Positions 37,359 through 44,912 of a DNA stretch of 64,000 nucleotides are shown piece by piece; position 1 is the stretch's first letter; every line of letters starts with the position of its first letter. A model generated the notes under the pieces. It was not told the origin of the DNA. It saw nothing but the letters and a program-made list of their open reading frames with translations, and ran no database searches. Location of the stretch: positions 1-64,000 of the forward strand of contig NZ_NMUA01000012.1 in NCBI RefSeq assembly GCF_002312805.1. Direction: 5' to 3'. A program made the translations under genes and the position numbers. Source of the stretch: Sphingobium sp. D43FB (GTDB taxonomy: Bacteria; Pseudomonadota; Alphaproteobacteria; Sphingomonadales; Sphingomonadaceae).

Positions 37359-37988
37359 TTGCCTCTGCCCAATGCTGCCCCCTCCCCCTTCCGATCACGC
37401 GAAGAGCGTGAGCGTGACCGCGAGGAAAAGCGCGAAGCCGTGCTGCGTGCGGCGGTGCGGATGTTCAACGCGCGCGGTTTCCACGCAACCTCGCTCGATG
37501 ATGTCGCCGCGAGCCTGGGGATCAGCAAGCCGACCATCTACCATTATCTGGGCAATAAGGAGCAGGTGCTGATCGAGTGCGTGACGCGCGGGCTGGAATT
37601 GCTCAGCGCCGCTGCCGACACCGCCCGCGCCCAGCCGGGCGATGGCCTTGCCCGACTGCGCAGTGTCCTGCGCAGCTATGCCCTGGTGATGATGGACGAT
37701 TTCGGCCGATGCGTGGTGCGTACCGGCGACGAATTTCTCTCTCCCGAAGGCGCGGCGCTATTTCGTGCGCGCAAGCGGGCGATCGACCTGTCGATCCGGG
37801 CGCTGATTGAGGACGGGATCGCCGACGGCTCGATCGCGCCGGTCGATGTGCGGATGACGGCCTTCACGCTGGCGGGGGCGCTCAACTGGCCGGGCCGTTG
37901 GCATGCGCCGGACGGGCCATTGACCCCCAGCGAGATCGCGGACGCGATGGTTGATATATTGATCGGCGGCCTCGCCCCGCGCACCTGA
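37359..37988 (+). CDS. TetR-family transcriptional regulator
   Basis: 209 aa from a TTG start at 37359, chosen because AAGGAG lies seven bases before it. A basic, charged leader (REERERDREEKREAVLRAA) precedes the TetR helix-turn-helix FNARGFHATSLDDVAASLGISKPTIYHYLGNKEQVL (residues about 38-72), and the rest is the helical ligand domain. It is divergent from the acyl-CoA dehydrogenase gene with an inverted repeat between them, so it probably represses the 31-37 kb operon in response to an acyl-CoA. It converges on lysR with no gap. Confidence 0.87.
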   Translation: MPLPNAAPSPFRSREERERDREEKREAVLRAAVRMFNARGFHATSLDDVAASLGISKPTIYHYLGNKEQVLIECVTRGLELLSAAADTARAQPGDGLARLRSVLRSYALVMMDDFGRCVVRTGDEFLSPEGAALFRARKRAIDLSIRALIEDGIADGSIAPVDVRMTAFTLAGALNWPGRWHAPDGPLTPSEIADAMVDILIGGLAPRT

Positions 37989-38867
37989 TCAGTCCGCCAA
38001 TACGCTCCGCGCCGCCGCCACGATCGGCGGGGGTGACGCTGCCAGCGCTTCGGACGTCGTCGCATAGAGCAGCCCGATGGTGCGCGTCTGGTCGAACCCT
38101 GCCAGCCGGGGCCGGGCAACATCGGGCGCAACATAGCTGGTCGGCATCAGCGTGATGCCCACCCCCGCCGCCACCATCTGCATCACCCGCTCGTCATTGA
38201 CCGACCGATAGGCGAAATGCGGCCGCACCCCGCGTTCGGTAAAGAAGCGACTCGTATCCGACAGCACCTCGCAATGCCGCCGCACGATCATCACATCCTC
38301 GTTCAGCGTTTCGGCCGCGACCGACGTCTGCCCGGCGGCCGGGTGATCCAGCGGCACCGCCAGCGCATAGCCCTCCTCGCGCAGCGGCTCTTCCAGAAAC
38401 CGGTCGCTGCCCCGCCCCACTAACGTCAGCGCGCAGTCGATCCGCCCCCGCGCAACATGGCCCAGCAATTCGCGTTCGGTTCCTTCCACCAGTTCCAGCC
38501 GCGCGTCGGGGTCAATGCCACGCGCTGCGCGCGCAATCGCCGCGATCGTCGCGCCCGGCAGGCTGCGGATTACCCCCATCCGCGTCAGCGGCCCTTGCGC
38601 TGCGCCTGCCAGCACCTGCTGCGCCAGGTTGAACTCGCCTTCGATCCGCCGCGCATGGGCCAACAGCCGCGATCCCGCCTGCGTCAGCTCGACCCGATGC
38701 CCGGACCGCAGGAACAACGCTCCACCCAGCGCCCGCTCCAGCTTGGCGATCCCGACCGACAGCGTCGGCTGCGCCACATTGCAATGACCTGCCGCGCGCG
38801 AAAAATTGCCATGGTCGACCACGGCCAGGAAATAGCGGAGCTGATAGCGTTCGATCATAGATGCCAT
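37989..38867 (-). CDS. LysR-family transcriptional regulator
   Basis: 292 aa; a second ATG three codons in (38858) is an equally good start. The N-terminal LysR helix-turn-helix YQLRYFLAVVDHGNFSRAAGHCNVAQPTLSVGIAKLE is followed by a substrate-binding domain of the LysR type. It is divergent from the isovaleryl-CoA dehydrogenase gene, so it is the likely activator of the leucine-degradation genes. An exact T-N11-A palindrome overlaps its own start codons, implying autorepression. Confidence 0.87.
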   Translation of the reverse strand: MASMIERYQLRYFLAVVDHGNFSRAAGHCNVAQPTLSVGIAKLERALGGALFLRSGHRVELTQAGSRLLAHARRIEGEFNLAQQVLAGAAQGPLTRMGVIRSLPGATIAAIARAARGIDPDARLELVEGTERELLGHVARGRIDCALTLVGRGSDRFLEEPLREEGYALAVPLDHPAAGQTSVAAETLNEDVMIVRRHCEVLSDTSRFFTERGVRPHFAYRSVNDERVMQMVAAGVGITLMPTSYVAPDVARPRLAGFDQTRTIGLLYATTSEALAASPPPIVAAARSVLAD

Positions 38868-38873
38868 CTATGA
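38855..38873. promoter_or_regulatory. LysR box overlapping the lysR start codon
   Basis: TCATAGATGCCATCTATGA has exact 8-bp arms (TCATAGAT/ATCTATGA) around GCC and contains the ATAG-N7-CTAT, T-N11-A core expected of LysR sites. Both possible lysR start codons lie within or next to it. Confidence 0.65.
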
Positions 38874-38879
38874 CACTAT

Positions 38880-38905
38880 GCCAATTCTTTCAATTTTGAA
38901 TTGGC
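38880..38905. promoter_or_regulatory. Second inverted repeat upstream of isovaleryl-CoA dehydrogenase
   Basis: GCCAATTC at 38880-38887 and GAATTGGC at 38898-38905 pair exactly around a 10-base spacer. Inside, TTCAATTTTGAA is a further palindrome. It is 40 bp before the dehydrogenase ATG and 7 bp from the lysR-start palindrome, suiting an activation site of the LysR protein, or the operator of a second regulator. Confidence 0.5.
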
Positions 38906-38944
38906 GGCTGGTTCCGTTAGTCTTGCGGCAAATAGGAGAGGCCA

Positions 38945-40090
38945 ATGAGCAATTTCGATTTCGCCCTGGGCGAAACCGCCGACATGATCCGCGAAAGCAC
39001 CGCGCGCTTCGCCGCTGACAAGATCGCGCCGTTGGCGGCCGAAATCGACGCGAAGGACTGGTTCCCCCGCGACCTGTGGCCGCAAATGGGCGCGCTTGGC
39101 CTGCACGGCATCACGGTCGAGGAGGAATGGGGCGGCCTTGGCCTCGGCTATCTCGACCATGTCGTCGCGCAAGAGGAAGTCGCCCGCGCTTCCGCGTCGA
39201 TCGGCCTGTCCTATGGCGCCCACTCCAACCTTTGCGTCAACCAGATCCGCCGCTGGGGCAGCGACGCGCAAAAGGCGAAATATCTCCCCAAGCTCATCTC
39301 CGGCGAGCATGTCGGCAGCCTCGCCATGTCCGAAGCGGGCGCTGGCTCGGACGTCGTGTCGATGACGCTGAAAGCCGAAAAGCGCGGCGACCACTATATC
39401 CTCAACGGCACCAAGTTCTGGATCACCAATGCGCCCTATGCCGACACGCTGGTCGTCTACGCCCGCACCGGCGAAGGCAGCCAGGGCCTCACCACCTTCC
39501 TCATCGAAAAGGGCATGAAGGGCTTTGCCATCGGCCAGAAGATCGACAAGATGGGGATGCGCGGCAGCCCGACCGCCGAACTGATCTTCGACGATTGCGA
39601 AGTGCCGGACGACAATATCATGGGAGCGCTCAATGGCGGCGTCGGCATCTTGATGTCGGGCCTGGACTATGAGCGCACCGTGCTGGCGGGCATACAGCTT
39701 GGCATCATGCAGGCCTGCCTCGACACCGTCATCCCCTATGTCCGCGACCGCAAGCAATTCGGCAAAGCCATCGGCACGTTCCAACTGATGCAGGCCAAGA
39801 TCGCCGACATGTATGTCGCGCTCAACAGCGCGCGCGCCTATGTCTATGCGGTCGCCAAAGCCTGCGACGCCGGGCGCACCACCCGCTTCGACGCGGCGGG
39901 CGCGATCCTGCTGGCATCGGAAAATGCGGTGAAGGTCGCGCTGGAAGCGGTGCAGGCCTTGGGCGGCGCGGGCTATACCAAGGATTGGCCGGTCGAACGC
40001 TATCTGCGCGATGCCAAGCTGCTCGACATCGGCGCCGGCACCAACGAAATCCGCCGGATGTTGATCGGCCGCGAGGTCATCGGCGCTTAA
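38945..40090 (+). CDS. liuA: Isovaleryl-CoA dehydrogenase LiuA
   Basis: 381 aa. First acyl-CoA step of leucine degradation, isovaleryl-CoA to 3-methylcrotonyl-CoA, passing electrons to ETF. The acyl-CoA dehydrogenase fold is clear ([45 protein letters not shown]). The catalytic Glu is E243 in [11 protein letters not shown], while the usual C-terminal position reads [11 protein letters not shown] with Gly. That swap is diagnostic of isovaleryl-CoA dehydrogenases. It is divergent from lysR and followed by both methylcrotonyl-CoA carboxylase genes. A palindromic repeat fills the 85-bp gap to liuB. Confidence 0.94.
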   Translation: MSNFDFALGETADMIRESTARFAADKIAPLAAEIDAKDWFPRDLWPQMGALGLHGITVEEEWGGLGLGYLDHVVAQEEVARASASIGLSYGAHSNLCVNQIRRWGSDAQKAKYLPKLISGEHVGSLAMSEAGAGSDVVSMTLKAEKRGDHYILNGTKFWITNAPYADTLVVYARTGEGSQGLTTFLIEKGMKGFAIGQKIDKMGMRGSPTAELIFDDCEVPDDNIMGALNGGVGILMSGLDYERTVLAGIQLGIMQACLDTVIPYVRDRKQFGKAIGTFQLMQAKIADMYVALNSARAYVYAVAKACDAGRTTRFDAAGAILLASENAVKVALEAVQALGGAGYTKDWPVERYLRDAKLLDIGAGTNEIRRMLIGREVIGA

Positions 40091-40094
40091 TAAT

Positions 40095-40145
40095 CCTCCC
40101 CCAGCCTGCTGGGGGAGGGGGACCGCCCGAAGGGCGGTGGAGGGG
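40095..40145. repeat. CCTCCCC...GGTGGAGGGG palindromic repeat, copy R1
   Basis: The unit has two hairpins in tandem: CCTCCCCCAGC-CT-GCTGGGGGAGG, then ACCGCCC-GAA-GGGCGGT, and ends TGGAGGGG. It lies between liuA and liuB. Copies R2, R3 and R4 occur at 41803, 42240 and 42318. Confidence 0.8.
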
Positions 40146-40175
40146 CGCAGGCCCGCAATACAGGGTAAGAACAAT

Positions 40176-41777
40176 ATGACCGCACCCATCCTCGACACCA
40201 AAGTCCTGCGCGATAGCGAAGCCTTCCGCGCCAATGTCGCACACAACCGCGCCCTGGCCGAAGAATTGCGCGCCAAGGTCGCCGCCGCCGCACAAGGCGG
40301 CTCCGCCAGCGCGCGCGACAAACACACCGCGCGCGGCAAACTCCTGCCCCGCGACCGCGTCGAGCGCCTGCTCGACCCCGGCTCACCCTTCCTGGAAATC
40401 GGCCAGCTTGCCGCCAACGGCCTCTATGGCGATGAAGTCCCCGGCGCGGGCCTGATCGCCGGGATCGGCCGGGTGTCGGGCCGTCAGGTCATGATCGGCT
40501 GCAACGACGCCACGGTGAAGGGCGGCACCTATTACCCCGTCACCGTCAAGAAGCATCTGCGCGCGCAGGAGATCGCGCTCGAAAACCGCCTGCCCTGCAT
40601 CTATCTGGTCGATAGCGGCGGCGCGAACCTGCCCAATCAGGCGGAGGTCTTCCCCGACCGAGATCATTTCGGCCGCATCTTCTATAACCAGGCGAACCTG
40701 TCCGCGCAGGGCATCCCCCAGATCGCCTGCGTGATGGGCAGTTGCACGGCGGGCGGCGCCTATGTCCCCGCTATGTCCGACGAGACGGTCATCGTCCGCA
40801 ACCAGGGCACGATCTTCCTCGCCGGGCCGCCGCTGGTGCAGGCCGCGACCGGCGAAGTCATCACGGCGGAAGATCTGGGCGGCGGCGACCTGCACGGCCG
40901 CAAATCGGGCGTGGTCGATCATGTCGCCGACAGCGACGATCATGCGCTGACCATCGTCCGCGACATCGTCTCGACCCTGCAACCCGACCGCAAGCCGGAC
41001 CTGAACTTGCGCGAACCCCGCCCGCCCAAATATGAGGCAAGCGACCTGTACGGCATCATCCCCGACGATGTCCGCGCGCCCTATGATGTGCGCGAAATCA
41101 TCGCTCGGATCGTCGACGGCAGCGAATTTCACGAGTTCAAGGCGCTCTACGGCACCACGCTCGTCTGCGGTTTCGCCCATATCTGGGGGATGCCCGTCGC
41201 GATCCTCGCCAATAATGGCGTCTTGTTCAGCGAAAGCGCGCAAAAGGGCGCGCATTTCATCGAACTCGCCTGCCAGCGCCGCATACCGCTCCTCTTCCTC
41301 CAGAATATCTCCGGCTTCATGGTCGGCGGCAAATATGAGGCGGAGGGGATCGCCAAGCACGGCGCCAAACTCGTCACCGCCGTCGCCACCGCGCAGGTGC
41401 CCAAGGTCACTGTCCTGATCGGCGGCAGTTTCGGCGCAGGCAATTACGGCATGTGCGGCCGCGCCTATCAACCCCGCTTCCTCTTCACCTGGCCCAACGC
41501 CCGCATCAGCGTGATGGGCGGCGAACAGGCCGCGTCCGTGCTGGCCACCGTCCACCGCGATGCGGCCAAATGGAGCGCGGAGGAAGCCGAAGCCTTCAAG
41601 GCCCCCGTCCGCCAAAAATATGAAGAAGAAGGCAACCCCTATTACGCCACCGCGCGCCTGTGGGACGACGGCGTCATCGACCCGGCGCAGACGCGGGACG
41701 TGCTGGGACTGGCCTTTGCCGCGGCGCTGAATGCGCCGGTGCCGGACAAGGCGCAATTCGGCCTGTTCCGGATGTGA
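40176..41777 (+). CDS. liuB: Methylcrotonyl-CoA carboxylase carboxyltransferase subunit LiuB
   Basis: 533 aa from the ATG at 40176; the longer frame starts inside repeat R1. Beta (carboxyltransferase) subunit of 3-methylcrotonyl-CoA carboxylase. It transfers CO2 from biotin to methylcrotonyl-CoA. Motifs are [73 protein letters not shown], and [20 protein letters not shown]. It is between liuA and the biotin carboxylase gene, but 613 bp of repeats and a DUF559 gene now separate it from the latter, whereas such operons are normally compact. Confidence 0.94.
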   Translation: MTAPILDTKVLRDSEAFRANVAHNRALAEELRAKVAAAAQGGSASARDKHTARGKLLPRDRVERLLDPGSPFLEIGQLAANGLYGDEVPGAGLIAGIGRVSGRQVMIGCNDATVKGGTYYPVTVKKHLRAQEIALENRLPCIYLVDSGGANLPNQAEVFPDRDHFGRIFYNQANLSAQGIPQIACVMGSCTAGGAYVPAMSDETVIVRNQGTIFLAGPPLVQAATGEVITAEDLGGGDLHGRKSGVVDHVADSDDHALTIVRDIVSTLQPDRKPDLNLREPRPPKYEASDLYGIIPDDVRAPYDVREIIARIVDGSEFHEFKALYGTTLVCGFAHIWGMPVAILANNGVLFSESAQKGAHFIELACQRRIPLLFLQNISGFMVGGKYEAEGIAKHGAKLVTAVATAQVPKVTVLIGGSFGAGNYGMCGRAYQPRFLFTWPNARISVMGGEQAASVLATVHRDAAKWSAEEAEAFKAPVRQKYEEEGNPYYATARLWDDGVIDPAQTRDVLGLAFAAALNAPVPDKAQFGLFRM

Positions 41778-41794
41778 CGGGGGTGGGCACCCCC

Positions 41795-42229
41795 CTAAAA
41801 TTCCTCCCCCAGCTTGTCTGGGGGAGGGGGACCGTCCGGCGCAGCCGGATGGTGGAGGGGCAATCGCGCCACCGCTTCAGCCACGATGTGTCGCATGACC
41901 GCATCCAGATCAGCCAACACGTCCCGCGCGGCAATGCGCAGTGTATGGATGTTCGCTTCGGCAAACCATCGGTCACGTTCAGCATCCCGCTCGATTTGCG
42001 ATCTGTCGGCATGGCCCTCGCCATCAATCTCGATCGCGAGCCGTGCATCGCTGCAATAAAAATCCAGAATATAAGGCCCGCTCGGATGCTGCCGACGAAA
42101 TTTCAGACCGTTCGGTCGCGCACGAAGGCCTTGCCAGACAAGCACTTCCGGCAGCGTCATCGCGCGCCGCAATTGCCGCGCTTTGCGCACAGTGGCTGTT
42201 CGTGCCTTGGGCGCCCAATCTTTCAGCAT
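41795..42229 (-). CDS. DUF559 domain protein (Vsr-like endonuclease fold)
   Basis: 144 aa from the ATG at 42229. DUF559 is related to the very-short-patch-repair endonuclease fold. The conserved blocks are present: ARQLRRAMTLPEVLVWQGLRA (helix), FRRQHPSGPYILDFYCSD with the active-site Asp, and LAIEIDGEGH with Glu-x-Asp, followed by RDRWFAEANIHTLRI. The gene is on the strand opposite to the liu operon. Its ribosome site GGAGGGG lies ten bases upstream within repeat R3, and its last about 20 residues (LPLHHPAAPDGPPPPDKLGE) are encoded by repeat R2. No DNA-mismatch or restriction partner is adjacent. See the surrounding element. Activity is unproven. Confidence 0.78.
   Translation of the reverse strand: MLKDWAPKARTATVRKARQLRRAMTLPEVLVWQGLRARPNGLKFRRQHPSGPYILDFYCSDARLAIEIDGEGHADRSQIERDAERDRWFAEANIHTLRIAARDVLADLDAVMRHIVAEAVARLPLHHPAAPDGPPPPDKLGEEF
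41803..41860. repeat. Palindromic repeat copy R2 (left end of DUF559 cassette)
   Basis: CCTCCCCCAGCTTGTCTGGG, then GGGACCGTCCGGCGCAGCCGGATGGTGGAGGGG with internal CCGGC/GCCGG pairing. Same orientation as R1 and R4. On the minus strand it encodes the C-terminus of the DUF559 protein. Confidence 0.8.
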
Positions 42230-42239
42230 CGCGCCATCA

Positions 42240-42292
42240 CCCCTCCACCATGCTTCGCATGGTCCCCCTCCCCGAGGCAAGCTCGGGGAGGA
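42240..42292. repeat. Palindromic repeat copy R3 (right end of DUF559 cassette, inverted)
   Basis: CCCCTCCACCATGCTTCGCA, TGG, then TCCCCCTCCCCGAGGCAAGCTCGGGGAGGA: the reverse orientation of R1, R2 and R4, with ATG/CAT-type pairing in the second hairpin. On the minus strand its end, GGTGGAGGGG, is the ribosome site of the DUF559 gene. Confidence 0.8.
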
Positions 42293-42317
42293 TTTTCAGC
42301 GACATTGCCCTTCCATT

Positions 42318-42374
42318 CCTCCCCGAGCTTGCTCGGGGAGGGGGACCGTTCGGCGCAGCCGAACGGTGGAGGGG
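42318..42374. repeat. Palindromic repeat copy R4, upstream of the biotin carboxylase gene
   Basis: CCTCCCCGAGCTTGCTCGGG, then GAGGGGGACCGTTCGGCGCAGCCGAACGGTGGAGGGG, a near-perfect double hairpin. It begins 25 bp after R3 and ends 16 bp before the biotin carboxylase ATG, so it lies in that gene's leader. Confidence 0.8.
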
Positions 42375-42390
42375 CAGGAAGGACAGTATC

Positions 42391-44232
42391 ATGATCCAAT
42401 CCCTCCTCATCGCCAATCGCGGCGAAATCGCCTGCCGCATCATCCGCTCCGCGCGGGCCATGGGTATCCGCACCGTCGCTGTCTATTCCGACGCTGACGC
42501 GACCGCGCTCCACGTCCGCTCCGCCGACGAAGCCGTCCATATCGGCCCGTCCCCGGTGCGTGAATCCTATCTGCTGGGCGACCGCATCATTGCCGCCGCC
42601 CAGCAAACCGGCGCACAGGCGATCCACCCCGGCTATGGTTTCCTCAGTGAAAACGCGGAATTCGCGCAGGCCGTGATCGACACAGGTCTCATTTGGGTCG
42701 GCCCCAACCCATCCTCCATCACCGCCATGGGCCTGAAGGACGCGGCCAAGCAACTGATGCAGGATGCAGGCGTTCCCACCACGCCCGGCTATCTCGGCGC
42801 GGACCAGTCTCCCGCATATCTCGCGGCGCAGGCCGACGCCATCGGCTACCCCGTCCTCATCAAGGCGGTTGCAGGCGGCGGCGGCAAGGGGATGCGCAAG
42901 GTCGATGCACCCGCCGACTTCGCCGACGCGCTCGCCTCCTGCCAGCGGGAAGCCGCGTCCAGCTTCGGCAATGATCATGTCCTGCTCGAAAAATGGGTCA
43001 CCAACCCGCGCCATATCGAGGTTCAGGTCTTCGGCGACACGCACGGCAATGTCGTCCACCTGTTCGAACGCGACTGCTCGCTCCAGCGCCGCCACCAGAA
43101 GGTGATCGAGGAAGCCCCCGCGCCCGGCATGGACGAAGCGACCCGCGCGGCCATCTGCCAGGCCGCGGTTCGCGCCGCCAAGGCGGTCGACTATGTCGGC
43201 GCAGGCACGATCGAGTTCATCGCCGACGGCAGCGAAGGCCTGCGCGCCGACCGCATCTGGTTCATGGAAATGAACACGCGGCTTCAGGTCGAACATCCCG
43301 TGACCGAAGCGATCACCGGCGTTGATCTGGTCGAATGGCAGTTGCGCGTTGCCTCTGGCGAACCCCTGCCGCTGGCCCAGGATGACCTCCGCATCGACGG
43401 CCACGCCATGGAAGCGCGGCTTTATGCCGAAGATCCGATCAAGGGCTTCCTGCCCTCCATCGGGCGTCTCGATACGTTCGATCTGGGTGACGGCTGCCGT
43501 ATTGACACCGGGGTCGAACAAGGCGCGGAGATTTCGCCCTTCTACGACCCGATGATCGCCAAGATGATCGCCCATGGCCCGACCCGCAACGACGCCCGGC
43601 ACACCCTCGCCGCCGCACTGGACGATACCGCGATCTGGCCGCTCAAGACCAATGCGGGTTTTCTGGTCAAGGCGCTGGAAAATCCCGACTTCGCGACCGC
43701 CAGGCTCGACACCGGGCTGATCGCGCGAGAGGGCGATGCCTTGATGCCCCCGCTTCGGCCCGATGCCGATGCCTTGGCCGATGCCGCCACTGCGCTGACA
43801 CCGGGTGGGATATTGGCGGGCTTCCGACTCAATGCGCCCGTGAAGGCAGAGGCCGCCTTCCTGCTTGATGGCGACATGGTGACCATTGCCTTCGACCCGC
43901 GCGGGGGCGATGCCGATCCTACCCAAGAAGATGTGCTGATCGCGCAAGGCGGGCAGGTCTGGCGGCTGGCCCCCTGGCGCACCACGGGCGGCACAGGCGG
44001 AGCGGCCTCCGACGGCGCGATCCTCTCCCCCATGCCCGGTCGTATCATCGCCGTTGCCGTCGAGGCGGGTGATGCGGTGGTCAAAGGCCAGAAACTCCTG
44101 ACGCTTGAAGCCATGAAGATGGAGCATAGCCTGATCGCGCCGTTCGATGGCACCGTCGCAGAACTGAACGCTGCCGAAGGCGGTCAGGTGAGCGAGGGTG
44201 TGTTGTTGGCCAAGATCGCCAAAGCCGCTTAG
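42391..44232 (+). CDS. liuD: Methylcrotonyl-CoA carboxylase biotin-carboxylase subunit
   Basis: 613 aa from the ATG at 42391, with AGGAAGGA eight bases before it; an open frame reaches back to 41941 but runs antisense through the DUF559 gene. Alpha subunit: biotin carboxylase (IANRGEIACRIIRSARAMG; ATP-grasp AVAGGGGKGMRKV; ERDCSLQRRHQKVIEEAP; EMNTRLQVEHPVTEAITG) plus a C-terminal biotinyl domain with LEAMKMEH, K576 being the biotinylated lysine. With LiuB it carboxylates 3-methylcrotonyl-CoA at the expense of ATP and bicarbonate. The following methylglutaconyl-CoA hydratase and HMG-CoA lyase genes are not identifiable in the window. Confidence 0.94.
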   Translation: MIQSLLIANRGEIACRIIRSARAMGIRTVAVYSDADATALHVRSADEAVHIGPSPVRESYLLGDRIIAAAQQTGAQAIHPGYGFLSENAEFAQAVIDTGLIWVGPNPSSITAMGLKDAAKQLMQDAGVPTTPGYLGADQSPAYLAAQADAIGYPVLIKAVAGGGGKGMRKVDAPADFADALASCQREAASSFGNDHVLLEKWVTNPRHIEVQVFGDTHGNVVHLFERDCSLQRRHQKVIEEAPAPGMDEATRAAICQAAVRAAKAVDYVGAGTIEFIADGSEGLRADRIWFMEMNTRLQVEHPVTEAITGVDLVEWQLRVASGEPLPLAQDDLRIDGHAMEARLYAEDPIKGFLPSIGRLDTFDLGDGCRIDTGVEQGAEISPFYDPMIAKMIAHGPTRNDARHTLAAALDDTAIWPLKTNAGFLVKALENPDFATARLDTGLIAREGDALMPPLRPDADALADAATALTPGGILAGFRLNAPVKAEAAFLLDGDMVTIAFDPRGGDADPTQEDVLIAQGGQVWRLAPWRTTGGTGGAASDGAILSPMPGRIIAVAVEAGDAVVKGQKLLTLEAMKMEHSLIAPFDGTVAELNAAEGGQVSEGVLLAKIAKAA

Positions 44233-44356
44233 CCGCTGTCCTACATCCCGCCTTTCAGGCTATGATGCGGGCCGCGGCTCCGTTTGAAATATTCAGTCCC
44301 CAACGTGGCATATAATGTCAAAAACTGCGGGAAATATGCGAAGTTAAGGGAAAAAC

Positions 44357-44815
44357 ATGGCCGGGCGCTTTTACGATCAATGGACCATCGGCGACACGAT
44401 CACCCATGATATCCGCCGCACCGTGACGGAGACCGACAATCTCCTCTTCACGACGATGACGCATAATCCGCAGCCGCTGCATCTCGACGCCGAGTTCGCC
44501 AAAGCCAGCGAGTTCGGCCAGATCCTCGTCAACGGCACCTTCACCTTCGCGCTGATGATCGGGCTGTCGGTGGGTGACACGACGCTGGGCACGCTCGTCG
44601 CGAACCTTGGCTATGACAAGTTGGTGATGCCAAAGCCCGTCTTCATCGGCGACACGCTGCGCTGCGACTCCGAAGTCACCGACTTGAAGCCCAGCAAATC
44701 GCGGCCCGGCGCAGGCATCGTCACCTTCACCCACCGCTTGCGCAACCAGCGCGACGAGATCGTCTGCCAGTGCCTGCGCATGGCTCTCCTCCAGGGGATC
44801 GGCACGGCGGCGTAA
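44357..44815 (+). CDS. MaoC-family (R)-enoyl-CoA hydratase-like protein
   Basis: 152 aa single hotdog-fold MaoC dehydratase. The hydratase-2 motif is seen as NLLFTTMTHNPQPLHLDAEFAKASEFGQILVNG, with the Asp replaced (THNPQPLH), followed by GTFTFALMIGLSVGD. The family hydrates or dehydrates acyl-CoA thioesters, and members next to leucine or citramalate-type pathways act on mesaconyl- or methyl-branched CoA esters. It lies 124 bp after the biotin carboxylase gene in the same direction and may belong to the same transcript. Confidence 0.83.
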   Translation: MAGRFYDQWTIGDTITHDIRRTVTETDNLLFTTMTHNPQPLHLDAEFAKASEFGQILVNGTFTFALMIGLSVGDTTLGTLVANLGYDKLVMPKPVFIGDTLRCDSEVTDLKPSKSRPGAGIVTFTHRLRNQRDEIVCQCLRMALLQGIGTAA

Positions 44816-44912
44816 GAAAATGGCGTGCAGGGCGGGCGAAAGGAATAATTTGTTCCAAAGCTGGCCCCTGCGCTGTAGAGGGTCCGCCTCAAAGCCCTGA
44901 AGGACCGCCATC

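Larger units (their letters stand above)
41798..42297. mobile_element. DUF559 cassette with inverted-repeat ends
   Basis: About 500 bp. The left end reads AAAATTCCTCCCCCAGCTTG; the right end, read inwards on the minus strand, is AAAATCCTCCCCGAGCTTG. Matching continues through GGGGAGGGGGACC and GGTGGAGGGG, so both ends are 55-60 bp copies of one palindromic repeat in inverted orientation. The DUF559 gene fills the space between. It splits liuB from the biotin carboxylase gene. No target duplication is evident beyond the shared AAAAT. Mobility is an inference from architecture. Confidence 0.5.

Noticed and set aside
38876..40417. 513-codon minus-strand frame
   Set aside because: Antisense to liuA and the start of liuB, and crosses repeat R1; no recognisable domain.
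40383..41756. 457-codon minus-strand frame
   Set aside because: Antisense to liuB; low-complexity translation.
41941..42390. N-terminal extension of the biotin carboxylase frame
   Set aside because: Runs antisense through the DUF559 gene and repeats R3 and R4; the biotin carboxylase fold begins at the ATG at 42391.
42223..44127. 634-codon minus-strand frame
   Set aside because: Antisense to the biotin carboxylase gene, whose motifs are unmistakable; no ribosome site or family resemblance.
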